The notes under the pieces are model-generated. The model did no database searches and was not told the origin of the DNA. It saw nothing but the letters and a program-made list of their open reading frames with translations. Below are positions 23,749-32,355 of a stretch of DNA of 64,000 nt, piece after piece. The stretch covers positions 62,001 to 126,000 of the forward strand of contig NZ_BNEA01000001.1 of NCBI RefSeq assembly GCF_016860525.1. The letters are read 5' to 3'. Position numbers and translations under genes: made by a program. The first letter of the stretch is position 1; each line of letters begins with the position of its first letter. This DNA comes from Streptomyces rubradiris. GTDB taxonomy: Bacteria > Actinomycetota > Actinomycetes > Streptomycetales > Streptomycetaceae.

Positions 23749-23936
23749 ACGCACCTCCTGCCTCCGCTGTCGCAGATGCCCCGCTGCCGACACGTACCCC
23801 GCGACGGGCGGCCGACGCAACCGGGGCCGCGGCCCGGTCGCCGGTGACGCGGGGCGGGCGCGGGGTACCCGGGCGGACGGGTGCCACGCCCGCCGGAGGG
23901 GCGTACGCAGCGCATCGTGCGGAAGGGACCGGTCTC

Positions 23937-24371
23937 ATGCGGCACGACGAGATGATCGGAAAGGTGCAGGCGCTGGCCCAGTTGCCGGACCGGGGTACGG
24001 CCGAGCGGGCCACGCACGCCGTCGTCAGCACGCTGGCGGAACGGCTGCCGTCCGGGCTCGCCCGGCATGTGGCCGCCCAGCTGCCGCCGGACATGGCGGC
24101 GGCCATGCGGGAAGCGGCCGACGCCTCCGCCGGACGGGACTCCGGGGCCGCGGGCGAGCGGTTCGGGCTGACCACCTTCACCGGACGGGTCGCGGTCCGG
24201 GCCGGCACCGACGAGGACCGGGCGCTGCGGGACGCCGCCGCGGTACTGGAGGTGCTGGACGCCGCGCTCGCCCCGGAGCTGACCGAGCGAATGGCGAACG
24301 CGCTGCCCGCGGACATCCGGGAGCTGCTGCCGGTGGCCCGCGCGACCCAGGACACGGGGCGGTTCGCCTGA
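23937..24371 (+). CDS. DUF2267 protein
   Basis: 144 aa from ATG 23937, with GGAAGGGA upstream. It has two related helical halves typical of DUF2267: MIGKVQALAQLPDRGTAERATHAVVSTLAERLPSGLARHVAAQLPPDMAAAM and later DRALRDAAAVLEVLDAALAPELTERMANALPADIRELLP. The function of the family is unknown. It is soluble and cytosolic, and stands alone between the divergent MgtC gene and the ANTAR gene. Confidence 0.82.
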   Translation: MRHDEMIGKVQALAQLPDRGTAERATHAVVSTLAERLPSGLARHVAAQLPPDMAAAMREAADASAGRDSGAAGERFGLTTFTGRVAVRAGTDEDRALRDAAAVLEVLDAALAPELTERMANALPADIRELLPVARATQDTGRFA

Positions 24372-24698
24372 CACCGGCGGCCGGCCGGGGACACGGACGG
24401 TGGCGCCGCCGGTGACCCGGACGCGCGTGCGCTGCACCCGACCGTACGCGCGTACACCGAACGAGGGCGCCCGGCACGGCGGAAGCACTCCCGTCACACC
24501 CCACCGTCGTCACGCCGTACCGCCGTCACGCCTCTCGGCCCCCACCGCCCAGTGCGCGCGGCCCCTCGCCACCCGGTGTGCCGTCCCCCGTGGCCCGCTC
24601 CCACGTGACGGCGGTCCATGCGGCTGATTCGATTCGTGTGCAGGCGCCCGCTGGGGGCAGGCGTAGGCCGTGACGCCCCCCACCCGAAAAGGTGCTCC
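24372..24698. other. 327-nt intergenic region before the ANTAR gene
   Basis: No supported gene. It contains the 12-bp palindrome GTACGCGCGTAC (24444-24455). Only GAAAAGGTG (24686-24694), the ribosome site for the next gene, stands out otherwise. Confidence 0.4.
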
Positions 24699-25211
24699 AT
24701 GGCCTTCTTCGCCCTCTCCCGGAACCAGCCCCTGGCCCTGCTCTCGGCGACCGACCTGGCGGCGGCTTACGACCGGCTGCTGGAGGAGAACCGGCACCTG
24801 CGGCGCGCCGTGACCTCGCACGCGGTGATCGACCAGGCCATCGGCGCCGTCGTGGTCCTGGGGCAGATCGCCCCGGAGGAGGCCTGGCGGGCGCTGCGGG
24901 ACGTCTCCCAGCGCACGAACGTCAAGCTGCGCACGGTCGCCGAGCACGTCCTCGGCTACGTCCAGGGCGGCGCCCTTCCCGAACCCGAGCGGATCGAGCT
25001 GGCGAAGGCGATCGTCCGCTACCGCCGGTGCAGCGGGCGGCCCGCGCCGCTCGGTGACGGCGTGCCCGCACCGGCCGGCGACGCCCGGGAACGCGGCGGT
25101 GCCGGGAGCGCCACGCCCCGGCGGGCCACGGCTCCCGCCGGTCCCCGGCCCGCTCCGGCCCGTCCGGCAGCAGACGGAGGGAAGGGAACAGCGGCACCGA
25201 GACGGGGATGA
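24699..25211 (+). CDS. ANTAR-domain RNA-binding regulator
   Basis: 170 aa from the ATG at 24699, with AAAAGGTG 4 nt upstream. After a short helical lead (AAAYDRLLEENRHLRRAV) comes a compact ANTAR domain: SHAVIDQAIGAVVVLGQIAPEEAWRALRDVSQRTNVKLRTVAEHVLGYV, a three-helix bundle that binds paired RNA hairpins and prevents transcription termination. No sensory GAF or receiver domain is attached, and the last 55 residues are Pro/Ala-rich. The target transcripts are unknown. Confidence 0.85.
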   Translation: MAFFALSRNQPLALLSATDLAAAYDRLLEENRHLRRAVTSHAVIDQAIGAVVVLGQIAPEEAWRALRDVSQRTNVKLRTVAEHVLGYVQGGALPEPERIELAKAIVRYRRCSGRPAPLGDGVPAPAGDARERGGAGSATPRRATAPAGPRPAPARPAADGGKGTAAPRRG

Positions 25212-25395
25212 CCAGAGGCTCCCGCCCCGCCGACGCATCGCCGGATGTCCCGGTCCCCGTACGGCCCACCCCTGCGCGGTGGCAGCCTCCCCGGGCGGGA
25301 TACGGCCACCTGCGCGCCAAACGCGCCGCCCGCGCCCCGTGTGCTTACGGTGCTGTGGAGGTGACCGGCCGTCAGGCGGAGAGGAGGCGGCAGCG

Positions 25396-26574
25396 GTGGT
25401 GGGCGACGCGCGCCGGCCCAGGGGCGGGCGGCCGGGCCGGGCCCGGGGCACGGTCCTGGGCAGCCGGCCGGCGTACTCCGTGCGGCTGCCGGTCCCGCCC
25501 CGCGCGGAGCCCGGGGCGGGGCCGGTGCGGGCGGCGGAACGGACGGTGCCCTGGCTGCGGGTGGCCGCGGCGTACGCCTGGCGGCTGATCCTGGTCGGGA
25601 TCGCCGTCTACGGCGTGTTCAGCCTCCTCGGCAGCTTCCAGCTGGTCGCCGTGGCGCTGTTCGTCGCGCTGGTGGTGACGTCCGTGCTGCGCCCGCCGAC
25701 CGATCTGCTCGCCCGGTTCCTGCCCCGGCCGTTGTGCGTGGCCGGGACACTGGTGGGCAGTGTGGTGCTGCTGCTGGGCCTGCTCGCGCTGGTGGGCGGC
25801 GCGGTGGCGGGCGAGTCGGGGCGGCTGGCGAGCGAGTTCCACGGCGGGGTGGACCGCATCGAGGAGTGGCTGCGCCGGCCGCCGTTCCGGCTGGGTCCGG
25901 GCGCGCTGTCCCGGCTCCAGCAGCAGGTGACGCACTACGTGGCCACACACCGGTCGGCGCTGATCAGCAGCGCGGTCGGCGAGCTGGGCCGGGTCGTGGA
26001 GCTGGTCACCGGCGCCGCGCTGGCGCTGTTCGCGTCGGTGTTCTTCCTGCACTCCGGGGAGCGCCTGTGGGCCTGGGCGCGGGACCGGCTGCTGCCGAGC
26101 GGCGCCCGTCCGGTGTGGGACCGGGCGGGCGGGGCGGCCTGGCGGACCTTCGCGGGGTACACGCGCGGCATCATCATCGTGGCCGCCACCAACGCCGTGC
26201 TGGTGGGTGTGGTGCTGCTGGTGCTGAAGGTGCCGCTGGCGCTGCCGCTGACGGTGCTGGAGTTCTTCGCCGCGTTCGTGCCGCTGGTGGGCTCCCCGGT
26301 GGCGCTCGGTGTGGCCACGGTGGTCGCCCTGGCCGGGCGGGGTCCGCTGACGGCGGCGGGGGTGCTGGTGCTGATCGTGGTGATCGGCCAGTTGGAGGGG
26401 CACGTGCTGCACCCGCTGGTGATGAGCTGGGCGGTGCGGCTGCATCCGCTGGTCGTGGCCGTGTCGGTGATCGCGGGCAGCATCGTCGCGGGGGTGATCG
26501 GCGCGGTGGTGGCGGTGCCGCTGGTGTCGGTGGTGTGGGCGGTGCTGAACGCGCTGCGGGCGGCGCCGCCCTGA
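25396..26574 (+). CDS. AI-2E/TqsA-family membrane transporter
   Basis: 392 aa from the GTG at 25396, with GAGGAGG 8 nt upstream; the frame is open much further upstream but low-complexity. The family layout is clear: paired N-terminal helices (about 65-115), a central soluble region (RLASEFHGGVDRIEEWLRRPPFR...), then five to six C-terminal helices with GIIIVAATNAVLVGVVLLVLKVPLALPLTVLEFFAAFVPLVGSPVA and the conserved QLEGHVLHPLVM. The family includes the autoinducer-2 exporter TqsA and Na+/H+ antiporters, so the transported species is uncertain. Confidence 0.85.
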   Translation: MVGDARRPRGGRPGRARGTVLGSRPAYSVRLPVPPRAEPGAGPVRAAERTVPWLRVAAAYAWRLILVGIAVYGVFSLLGSFQLVAVALFVALVVTSVLRPPTDLLARFLPRPLCVAGTLVGSVVLLLGLLALVGGAVAGESGRLASEFHGGVDRIEEWLRRPPFRLGPGALSRLQQQVTHYVATHRSALISSAVGELGRVVELVTGAALALFASVFFLHSGERLWAWARDRLLPSGARPVWDRAGGAAWRTFAGYTRGIIIVAATNAVLVGVVLLVLKVPLALPLTVLEFFAAFVPLVGSPVALGVATVVALAGRGPLTAAGVLVLIVVIGQLEGHVLHPLVMSWAVRLHPLVVAVSVIAGSIVAGVIGAVVAVPLVSVVWAVLNALRAAPP

Positions 26575-26589
26575 GCCGTCGGCCGATCC

Positions 26590-26678
26590 GTCGGATGATC
26601 CCTCGTCCGATCCCTCGGCCGATCCCTCGTCCGATCGGTCGGCCGATCCGAACAAGGGATCATCCGAACAAGGGATCA
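26590..26678. repeat. GATCCCTCG-type tandem repeats and paired 13-bp direct repeats
   Basis: Just after the AI-2E stop, imperfect 14-bp units of the form CCTCG(T/G)CCGATC repeat four to five times. They are followed by two exact 13-bp copies of GAACAAGGGATCA (26650-26662 and 26666-26678). The core GGGATC of these is the reverse complement of GATCCC in the left units, so the block can fold or bind protein in several registers. Confidence 0.65.
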
Positions 26679-26701
26679 CCTGTTCCCTGGAACAGGTGAT
26701 C
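26674..26701. promoter_or_regulatory. 28-bp inverted repeat, 13-bp perfect arms
   Basis: GATCACCTGTTCC and GGAACAGGTGATC flank a 2-nt centre (CT). The loop is too short for an efficient terminator and there is no T run after it, so a dimeric-protein binding site is more likely. It lies 121 nt upstream of the 19-codon gene at 26823 and just after the AI-2E gene. Confidence 0.55.
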
Positions 26702-26822
26702 GTCGCTCATGCGACCACCGTGACCGGTGTGCCGGGACGACACTCGTGATGTGCGAACGGACGGGCTGCAGACCGGAGTTCACACATGTCCCACTAGGAA
26801 ACACCGCAAGGAGCAGCACGAC

Positions 26823-26882
26823 ATGAACCTTCTCACCGACATCCTCGCCGGCCTCGCCCACTTCCTCGGGTGGCTGATCTGA
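26823..26882 (+). CDS. 19-residue amphipathic peptide gene
   Basis: ATG 26823 to TGA 26882 codes MNLLTDILAGLAHFLGWLI. The ribosome site AAGGAG (26808-26813) is ideal, 9 nt from the ATG. A strong hairpin terminator follows 22 nt after the stop. Positions 2, 5/6, 9, 13 and 16 are polar or small and the rest hydrophobic, so an alpha helix would be amphipathic or membrane-inserting. Candidates are a membrane-regulatory micro-peptide, a toxin-like peptide or a leader peptide. It precedes the FUSC membrane protein but the terminator separates them. The function is unknown; the signals around it argue that it is a real gene. Confidence 0.6.
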   Translation: MNLLTDILAGLAHFLGWLI

Positions 26883-26904
26883 CGCCGCGAGGCGTGTGAG
26901 GAAC

Positions 26905-26941
26905 GCGGCGCCGTCTCCCCGTCCCAGGGAGGCGGCGCCGC
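26905..26941 (+). terminator. Strong hairpin terminator after the 19-residue peptide gene
   Basis: A 15-bp stem GCGGCGCCGTCTCCC / GGGAGGCGGCGCCGC with one G-T wobble and a 7-nt loop (CGTCCCA). There is no long U tail, as is usual in Streptomyces. It lies between the micro-ORF and the FUSC gene. Confidence 0.75.
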
Positions 26942-27007
26942 CGCCGTGTGCGTCGGCACGGATGTGCGCCGGCATGGAAGGGCCCGGGAGGTGGCACCCG
27001 GGCCCGC

Positions 27008-28162
27008 GTGCGTGGGATACGTGGGATACGACTGACCTGGCAGGCTCTGCGACGCGATCTGTCGGCCGCGGCGGGCGCGGCTCGGCGGGCCTGGGCGGGA
27101 CCCGGACGGGAGCGGGACCTGGCCGTGCAGGCCGTGAAGGCGGCGCTGGCCGCCTGGGTGGCCTGGGCGGTGGCGGGCTGGTGGCTGAAGGCACCGGTGG
27201 CGTTCGTCGCCCCCTGGGTCGCGGTGGTGCTGGTGGAGTCGACCGTGTACCGGTCGATGGCGCACGGGCTGCAACAGCTCGCGGCGATCGCCGCCGGCAC
27301 GGTCGCGGCCACGGCGCTCGGGCTGCTGCTGCCCAGCCCGGTGGCCGCGATGGCGGTGGTCCTGCCGCTGGCGATGCTGTTGGGCCAGTGGCGGCGCCTG
27401 GGCAGCCAGGGGGTGTACGCGGCCACCGGCGCCCTGTTCGTGCTGACCGGCGGACCGGTGTCCGTGTCCACCTCCGCGGCCCGGCTCGCCGAGGCCCTGT
27501 TCGGCGCGGTCGTCGGCATCGCGGTCAACGCGCTGGTCCGGCCGCCGCTGTATCTGCGCGACACCCAGGCGGCACTGCGGGACGCGGTGGCGGAGGCGCA
27601 CGGCATCCTGCGGGACGTGGCGGACGGGCTGGCCGCGGGCCGCTGGGACGCCGCGGAGGCCGGTGCCTGGCACGACCGCGCCCTGCGGCTGCCCCGGCGG
27701 GTGGAGCAGGCCCGCTCGTCGGTGGAGTGGAGCCGGGAGAGCCTGCGCGTCAACCCGCGCCGCCGCAGGGGGGCCGTGCCGCCGCCCGGCAAGGGGTACG
27801 AGGACGCGCTGATGGTCCTGGACTACGCGGCCGTGCACACCGCCGAGGTGACCCGCACGGTGCTGGAGGCCGCCGCCGAGGACCGCTCCGCGCCCCGGCC
27901 GGACCCCGCGCTCGCCCGGCGGTACGGGCAGTTCCTGTGCCGCACCGCCGACGCACTGCGGCTCTACAGTCACAGCCGGTTCGGCGACGACCACGAGGGC
28001 GAGCTGCGCGAGGCCGTGGCGGACCTGCGCGACGCCCTCACCGTGCTGCGCCGGGACCTCGCCCGCGCCACGACAGACGATCCCGACGAGGTCGCCACCT
28101 ACGGCGTCCTGCTGGCCCAGGCCCACCGGCTGGCCGACCAGCTGCTCGCCTCGGGCACCTAG
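27008..28162 (+). CDS. FUSC-family aromatic-acid-exporter-like membrane protein
   Basis: About 384 aa; the start is uncertain (GTG 27008 is the nearest in-frame start, 16 nt from GGGAGG, and the frame opens at 26948). Residues 25-180 hold six membrane segments of the FUSC type (LAVQAVKAALAAWVAWAVAGWW, PVAFVAPWVAVVLVESTVYRSMAHGLQQLAAIAAGTVAAT). The C-terminal 200 residues are soluble helices (VAEAHGILRDVADGLAAGRW, RRVEQARSSVEWSRESLRVNPRRRR). FUSC proteins include fusaric-acid resistance and p-hydroxybenzoate efflux components; the substrate is unknown and no membrane-fusion partner is encoded. Confidence 0.8.
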   Translation: MRGIRGIRLTWQALRRDLSAAAGAARRAWAGPGRERDLAVQAVKAALAAWVAWAVAGWWLKAPVAFVAPWVAVVLVESTVYRSMAHGLQQLAAIAAGTVAATALGLLLPSPVAAMAVVLPLAMLLGQWRRLGSQGVYAATGALFVLTGGPVSVSTSAARLAEALFGAVVGIAVNALVRPPLYLRDTQAALRDAVAEAHGILRDVADGLAAGRWDAAEAGAWHDRALRLPRRVEQARSSVEWSRESLRVNPRRRRGAVPPPGKGYEDALMVLDYAAVHTAEVTRTVLEAAAEDRSAPRPDPALARRYGQFLCRTADALRLYSHSRFGDDHEGELREAVADLRDALTVLRRDLARATTDDPDEVATYGVLLAQAHRLADQLLASGT

Positions 28163-28209
28163 CCCGTCTCCCTCTTCCGCGAGTCGGCAACGTCAACTCC
28201 CGTGCAAAA

Positions 28210-28270
28210 GTATTCAGTTGGGTGAGTTGGGTGATTGACTGGCTTCGGGCGAGTCCGGCTGAGTCAATGT
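28210..28270 (+). promoter_or_regulatory. Repeat-rich leader upstream of the carboxylesterase
   Basis: This AT-richer stretch holds the direct repeat GTTGGGTGA (two copies in a row) and an inverted pair ATTGACT ... AGTCAAT separated by about 20 nt, ending at the start region. It is a plausible promoter/operator for the esterase; the ATTGAC could be part of the -35. Confidence 0.35.
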
Positions 28271-28284
28271 CACCGAGGATGACC

Positions 28285-29808
28285 ATGAGCATGCGCGATG
28301 TCCCTGAGGTCACGACCACGGCGGGCGCGGTCCGCGGCCGGCGCGAGGAAGGGCTCGCGGTCTTCCGCGGCATCCCGTACGCCCGGCCGCCGGTCGGTGC
28401 GGCGCGGTTCGGCGCGCCCCGCCCGGTGGACCGCTGGGACGGCGTGCGCGACGCCCTGGCGTTCGGCCCGCCCCCTCCGCAGGAGCCGGTCGGGCCCGAG
28501 ACGGCTCCCGCCGGGAGCACACCGTCCGGCGACGACTGGCTGACCGTGAACGTATGGACGCCGGACCCCGATCCGGCCGCGCGGCGCCCGGTCATGGTGT
28601 GGATCTACGGCGGCGCCTACAAGCTCGGTTCCGCCGACGATCCCGCCTATGACGCAAGCCGCCTCGCCCGGGAGAACGAGGTGGTCATGGTCACTTTCAA
28701 CTACCGTGTCGGGGTCGAGGGTTTCCTGCGGATCGAGGGCGCGCCCGCCAACCGCGGCCTGCTCGACCAGGTCGCCGCCCTGGAGTGGGTACGGGAGAAC
28801 ATCACCGCCTTCGGGGGCGATCCGGAACAGGTCACCGTCTTCGGCGAGTCGGCCGGCGCCGGGTCCGTCTCCGCCCTCCTGGCCATGCCCCGGGCCCGGT
28901 CGCTGTTCCGCAGGGCCATCGCCCAGAGCGTGCCGGGTCCACTCTTCTCGGAGGCGCTGGCCCAGGACATCGCCGAGGTCCTCGTCGGCGGGATCGGGCT
29001 GCGCCCGACGACGGCCGACCTGTCGGAGGTGGATCCGCGCAAGCTGACCGAGGCCGGGGCCGCGCTCGGCTCCCGGATGCGTGCGTACGCCCACCGCTGG
29101 GGCCCGGTCGCCTTGACACCGACCGCCTTCGCCCCCGTCGTCGACGGTGACGTGCTGGCGGCGACACCCTGGGAGGCACTGGCGAGGGGTGCCGCGCGGG
29201 ACATGGAACTCGTCATCGGCCACACCCGGGACGAATACCGGTTCTTCCTCCACCTGGACGGAACGCTGGGCCACCGCGTGGACGAGGAACACGCCGCACT
29301 GGTCCTCGGTCTGTTCGGTCCGGCACCGGACGCCGGGCAGGCCTACCGCGCGGCGTTCCCGGACGCCTCCGCGGAGCAGCTGTGCGAACTCGTCCGGTCC
29401 GACTGGCTGTTCCGCATGCCCTCCCTGCACCTGGCCGAGGCGCACACGTCCGGCGGCGGCCGGGCGTACCTGTACGAGCTCACTTTCCCCGCCCCGGCCG
29501 GCGACGGTGCGCTCGGCTCCTGCCACGGCCTGGACGTGCCCCTCGTCTTCGGTGCCTCCGGCGGCATCGGAGACATGCTGATCGGTCCGGTACCGTCCCC
29601 GCGGACCGAGGCGCTGTCCGCCCGCTTCCGCTCCGCCTGGACCTCCTTCGCGGCCACGGGGGACCCGGGCTGGCCCGCTTACGACACCGACCGGCGCCTC
29701 GTCCAGGTCTTCGACACCGTGCCGGCGGTCGCCCCCTATCCGGAGGAGGCGTCGCGCCGGCTCTGGGAGCGGCACGTCTTCGCGCCGCTTCCCCTGGTGG
29801 CCCCGTAA
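28285..29808 (+). CDS. Type-B carboxylesterase
   Basis: 507 aa from ATG 28285, picked because GAGG lies 6 nt upstream; other in-frame ATGs sit at 28267, 28279 and 28291. Features of the carboxylesterase-B/para-nitrobenzyl esterase family: FRGIPYARPPVG near residue 24, the oxyanion hole WIYGGAYKLGS near 108, and the nucleophile Ser in VFGESAGAGSVSALL near 190. The catalytic His is in SCHGLDVPLVFG near 415, and an acidic residue is expected in the TRDEYRFFL region. There is no signal peptide, so it is cytosolic. The substrate is an ester of unknown type. Confidence 0.9.
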   Translation: MSMRDVPEVTTTAGAVRGRREEGLAVFRGIPYARPPVGAARFGAPRPVDRWDGVRDALAFGPPPPQEPVGPETAPAGSTPSGDDWLTVNVWTPDPDPAARRPVMVWIYGGAYKLGSADDPAYDASRLARENEVVMVTFNYRVGVEGFLRIEGAPANRGLLDQVAALEWVRENITAFGGDPEQVTVFGESAGAGSVSALLAMPRARSLFRRAIAQSVPGPLFSEALAQDIAEVLVGGIGLRPTTADLSEVDPRKLTEAGAALGSRMRAYAHRWGPVALTPTAFAPVVDGDVLAATPWEALARGAARDMELVIGHTRDEYRFFLHLDGTLGHRVDEEHAALVLGLFGPAPDAGQAYRAAFPDASAEQLCELVRSDWLFRMPSLHLAEAHTSGGGRAYLYELTFPAPAGDGALGSCHGLDVPLVFGASGGIGDMLIGPVPSPRTEALSARFRSAWTSFAATGDPGWPAYDTDRRLVQVFDTVPAVAPYPEEASRRLWERHVFAPLPLVAP

Positions 29809-29883
29809 CGGCGCTCGGGCGATGCCCGGGTGCCTGCCGCGCGGGCCGTGCCGCCCGACCGACGAGGCCGGTCGCCGCCGCGC

Positions 29884-31086
29884 CTAACCGACGAGGCGGC
29901 TCCCCGGCAGCTGGCCGTTCGGCTGCCACTCGAACATCAGGATCGTGGCGTCGTCACGGAGCCGGCTGTCCGGGGAGTCCAGCAGCGAGTGGATGAGGCG
30001 GCGGAGCGTCTCGGGCGCGATCTCGCCGGTGGCGCTGGCCCGGATGACGTAGTCCGCGAACCGTTCCAGGCCGAGCAGTCTGCCGTCGGCGGTCCGCGCC
30101 TCGGTGACGCCGTCGGTGTAGAGCAGCACCCGGTCCCCGGGCTGGAGCCGGGACTCGTGCACCTGCCGCTCCCGCGCGTTCAGCAGGGAGCGCAGGCCCA
30201 TGGGCGGGTCGGCCTCGCGGGAGAGCGCGTCGACGATCAGCCGTTGGTCGCGGATCAGCAGCGGCGCGGGGTGGCCGCAGTTGACCCATTTCAGGACACC
30301 GCTGCAGAAGTCGAGGCGGGCGAGGATCCCGGTGCAGAACTGGTCCGGCAGCCACTGGCTGAGCGCCTCGTCGACGCCGTCCACCAGGGAGAGCAGATCG
30401 GCGTCGACGCGCCGGGCGTTGCGGCAGGCGGCCAGGGCGACCGCGCTGGTCAGCCCGGAGAGCAGGTTGTGGCCCATGGCGTCCAGCACGACGGCGTGCA
30501 GGGTGTCGGTGGTCAGGGCGTGGTCGAAGGCGTCGCCGCCGAGGTCGTAGGCGGGTTCGAGGACGGCGGTGGAGACGACGTGGGGGTTGCCGATGGTGCG
30601 CGGGGGCAGGAAGGCGCGCAGCATCTCGGCGGGCAGGTGCATCGCCCGGGTGCGGGTCCGGCGGACGAAGGTCTCCTTGTACGCCCGCTTGGAGCTGGTC
30701 ATCATGGCGAGCAGGGCGGCCATCGCACGGCCCTGGCGCAGCGACTCGGCGCTGAGCGTCCGGGTGTGGACGGCGAGGACGCCGAGCCGTTCGGCGCCGT
30801 CGATCAGCGGGAACCACGCGGTCATGCCGTCCCGCTCGGACTCCTCCACCCGCAGCGACTGGGTGCGGTAGCACCAGCCGGCGAGCGTCTCGTCGATGAG
30901 CAGGGACTCGGTGACGTCGGTGAGCGGCACGAGGTGCCGTTGCTGGATGTCGGCGAGGTAGACCACGGCGTGCCGCAGGCCCAGCGCCTTCGCGCAGCGG
31001 CTGACGGCGCTGGCCATGTCCAGCGTGCAGCTGGCGGGGTCGGCGAGGAACTCCTCCAGCGGGGGCCCGCCCGGTTCTGCGCTCAC
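29884..31086 (-). CDS. GAF plus PPM/SpoIIE-type serine phosphatase
   Basis: 400 aa from GTG 31086; the ribosome site is weak and the frame opens at 31164. Residues 20-135 look like a GAF sensor domain (MASAVSRCAKALGLRHAVVYLADIQQ...AWFPLIDGAERLGVLAVHTR). Residues 180-395 are a PP2C/SpoIIE phosphatase with metal-binding blocks YDLGGDAFDHAL, VLDAMGHNLLSG, LYTDGVTEAR and LRDDATILMFEW. Such proteins dephosphorylate anti-anti-sigma factors in sigma-B-like partner-switching pathways. An RsbW-like kinase is encoded at 52060 in this window but is not linked. It is convergent with the carboxylesterase. Confidence 0.88.
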   Translation of the reverse strand: MSAEPGGPPLEEFLADPASCTLDMASAVSRCAKALGLRHAVVYLADIQQRHLVPLTDVTESLLIDETLAGWCYRTQSLRVEESERDGMTAWFPLIDGAERLGVLAVHTRTLSAESLRQGRAMAALLAMMTSSKRAYKETFVRRTRTRAMHLPAEMLRAFLPPRTIGNPHVVSTAVLEPAYDLGGDAFDHALTTDTLHAVVLDAMGHNLLSGLTSAVALAACRNARRVDADLLSLVDGVDEALSQWLPDQFCTGILARLDFCSGVLKWVNCGHPAPLLIRDQRLIVDALSREADPPMGLRSLLNARERQVHESRLQPGDRVLLYTDGVTEARTADGRLLGLERFADYVIRASATGEIAPETLRRLIHSLLDSPDSRLRDDATILMFEWQPNGQLPGSRLVG

Positions 31087-31257
31087 CTCTGCATCACCAT
31101 CCAGGCAGCGGTCGTCTTCCCAGCAGTCTCGTCCCGGGGCACGCGCCCCGCAGCACCGGTGCACCCGCCCGGGGCAGGCCGCCCGGCCCCGGTGACGCGC
31201 GCGGACCGGCTCGGGGCGCTCCGGCGCCCGGCCGGAACCGGACGCGGGCGGGTGCGG

Positions 31258-32097
31258 TCAGCCGGTGGCGAACTGCCGCAGCTTGTCCTGGGAGCCGTTG
31301 AAGCGGTCGTGGTCGCCGACCGACGGGCCCGAGGAGGTGTACTGCCACATGGTGTACGACGGCCAGCCGGCCGGCAGCGTCCCCACCGTGGAGGCGTAGC
31401 GCGCGATCCACAGCGGGTTGACCGGTCCGAAACCGGCGTAGTTCCCGGTGCACTCGGACCACCAGCTGGTGGCCGTGTAGACGACCGCCGCCCGGCCGGT
31501 GCGGGACTTGTAGCGGTCGAGGAAGTCGCGGATCCAGCCGACCATGGCGCTCGCCGACTTGCCGTAGCAGGCGTCGCCGTACGGGTTCCACTCGATGTCG
31601 AGGACGCCCGGGAGGGTCTTGCCGTCGGCCGACCAGCCGCCGCCGTGCGCCAGGAAGTAGTCGGCCTGCGCGGCGCCGCCGGCCGTGTCCGGGGTGGCGA
31701 AGTGGTAGGCGCCGCGGACCATGCCGACGTCGAAGGAGCCGTCGTACTGCTGGGTGAAGTAGGGGTTGGTGTAGTACGTCCCCTCGGTGGCCTTGGTGTA
31801 CGCCCAGCGGACGCCGCTGTCCCACAGCGACCGCCAGTCGACCTCGCCCTGGTGGCTGGAGACGTCCACGCCCTCGGTCTGGGTGGCGCGGGGGGCCGGG
31901 GGCGGGGTGTCCGAGGCGCCGTCGTGGGTGAGGACGCCGATGCCCATGTAGGCGTTGCCGCGGGTGATCGGGCCCCCGGTCGGGTCGGGTGTGGCCGGCG
32001 CGGCCGGGGGGCTGGTCAGGAGAAGGAGGAGGACGGTCAGGGCGCCGGTGAGGCAGAGCCGGGACCGGCCGTGGAGACGGTGTATGGAGGTTCGCAC
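31258..32097 (-). CDS. Secreted GH25 lysozyme (muramidase)
   Basis: 279 aa from GTG 32097; no strong ribosome site, but the start gives a clean signal peptide (basic HRLHGRSR then LTGALTVLLLLLTSPPAAPA). The GH25 catalytic domain begins GVDVSSHQGEVDWRSLW near residue 80, with LDIEWNPYGDACYG carrying the catalytic Asp/Glu pair, and continues YTATSWWSECTGNYAGF to MWQYTSSG near the end. It cleaves the MurNAc-GlcNAc bond of peptidoglycan outside the cell. It sits at the downstream end of the exopolysaccharide operon with a 258-nt gap, so it may be separate. Confidence 0.9.
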   Translation of the reverse strand: MRTSIHRLHGRSRLCLTGALTVLLLLLTSPPAAPATPDPTGGPITRGNAYMGIGVLTHDGASDTPPPAPRATQTEGVDVSSHQGEVDWRSLWDSGVRWAYTKATEGTYYTNPYFTQQYDGSFDVGMVRGAYHFATPDTAGGAAQADYFLAHGGGWSADGKTLPGVLDIEWNPYGDACYGKSASAMVGWIRDFLDRYKSRTGRAAVVYTATSWWSECTGNYAGFGPVNPLWIARYASTVGTLPAGWPSYTMWQYTSSGPSVGDHDRFNGSQDKLRQFATG

Positions 32098-32355
32098 GAG
32101 ACCATCTGACCCGGCGCGGGCACCCGCCGCACGCCGGGCTGCGCCGGGCGGAGCCGTCCACGGCCGGGTGTTGGTCCGTGCGGGTGTCCGTCGTCCCCCG
32201 GCCCGCAGCCGGGTCCGGAGGGAGCCGGCGGAGCGCCGGGGACGCGGGGGCGCCCCGGCCGGCCGGCGACGCGCCGAGTCCGCCCCGCGACCGGGCGGGC
32301 GGGCCCGCGTCCCCGGCGCGCACGGCACCCGGCGCCCACCGGGTGCCCGCGGGGT

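Noticed and set aside
26674..26701. Rho-independent terminator of the AI-2E gene
   Set aside because: A 2-nt loop and no T run make a protein-binding dyad more likely, though termination cannot be excluded.
26896..29808. A 970-codon frame joining FUSC-region sequence to the carboxylesterase
   Set aside because: The first 460 codons are out of frame with the FUSC gene and have shadow composition. The esterase starts at 28285 behind its own GAGG.
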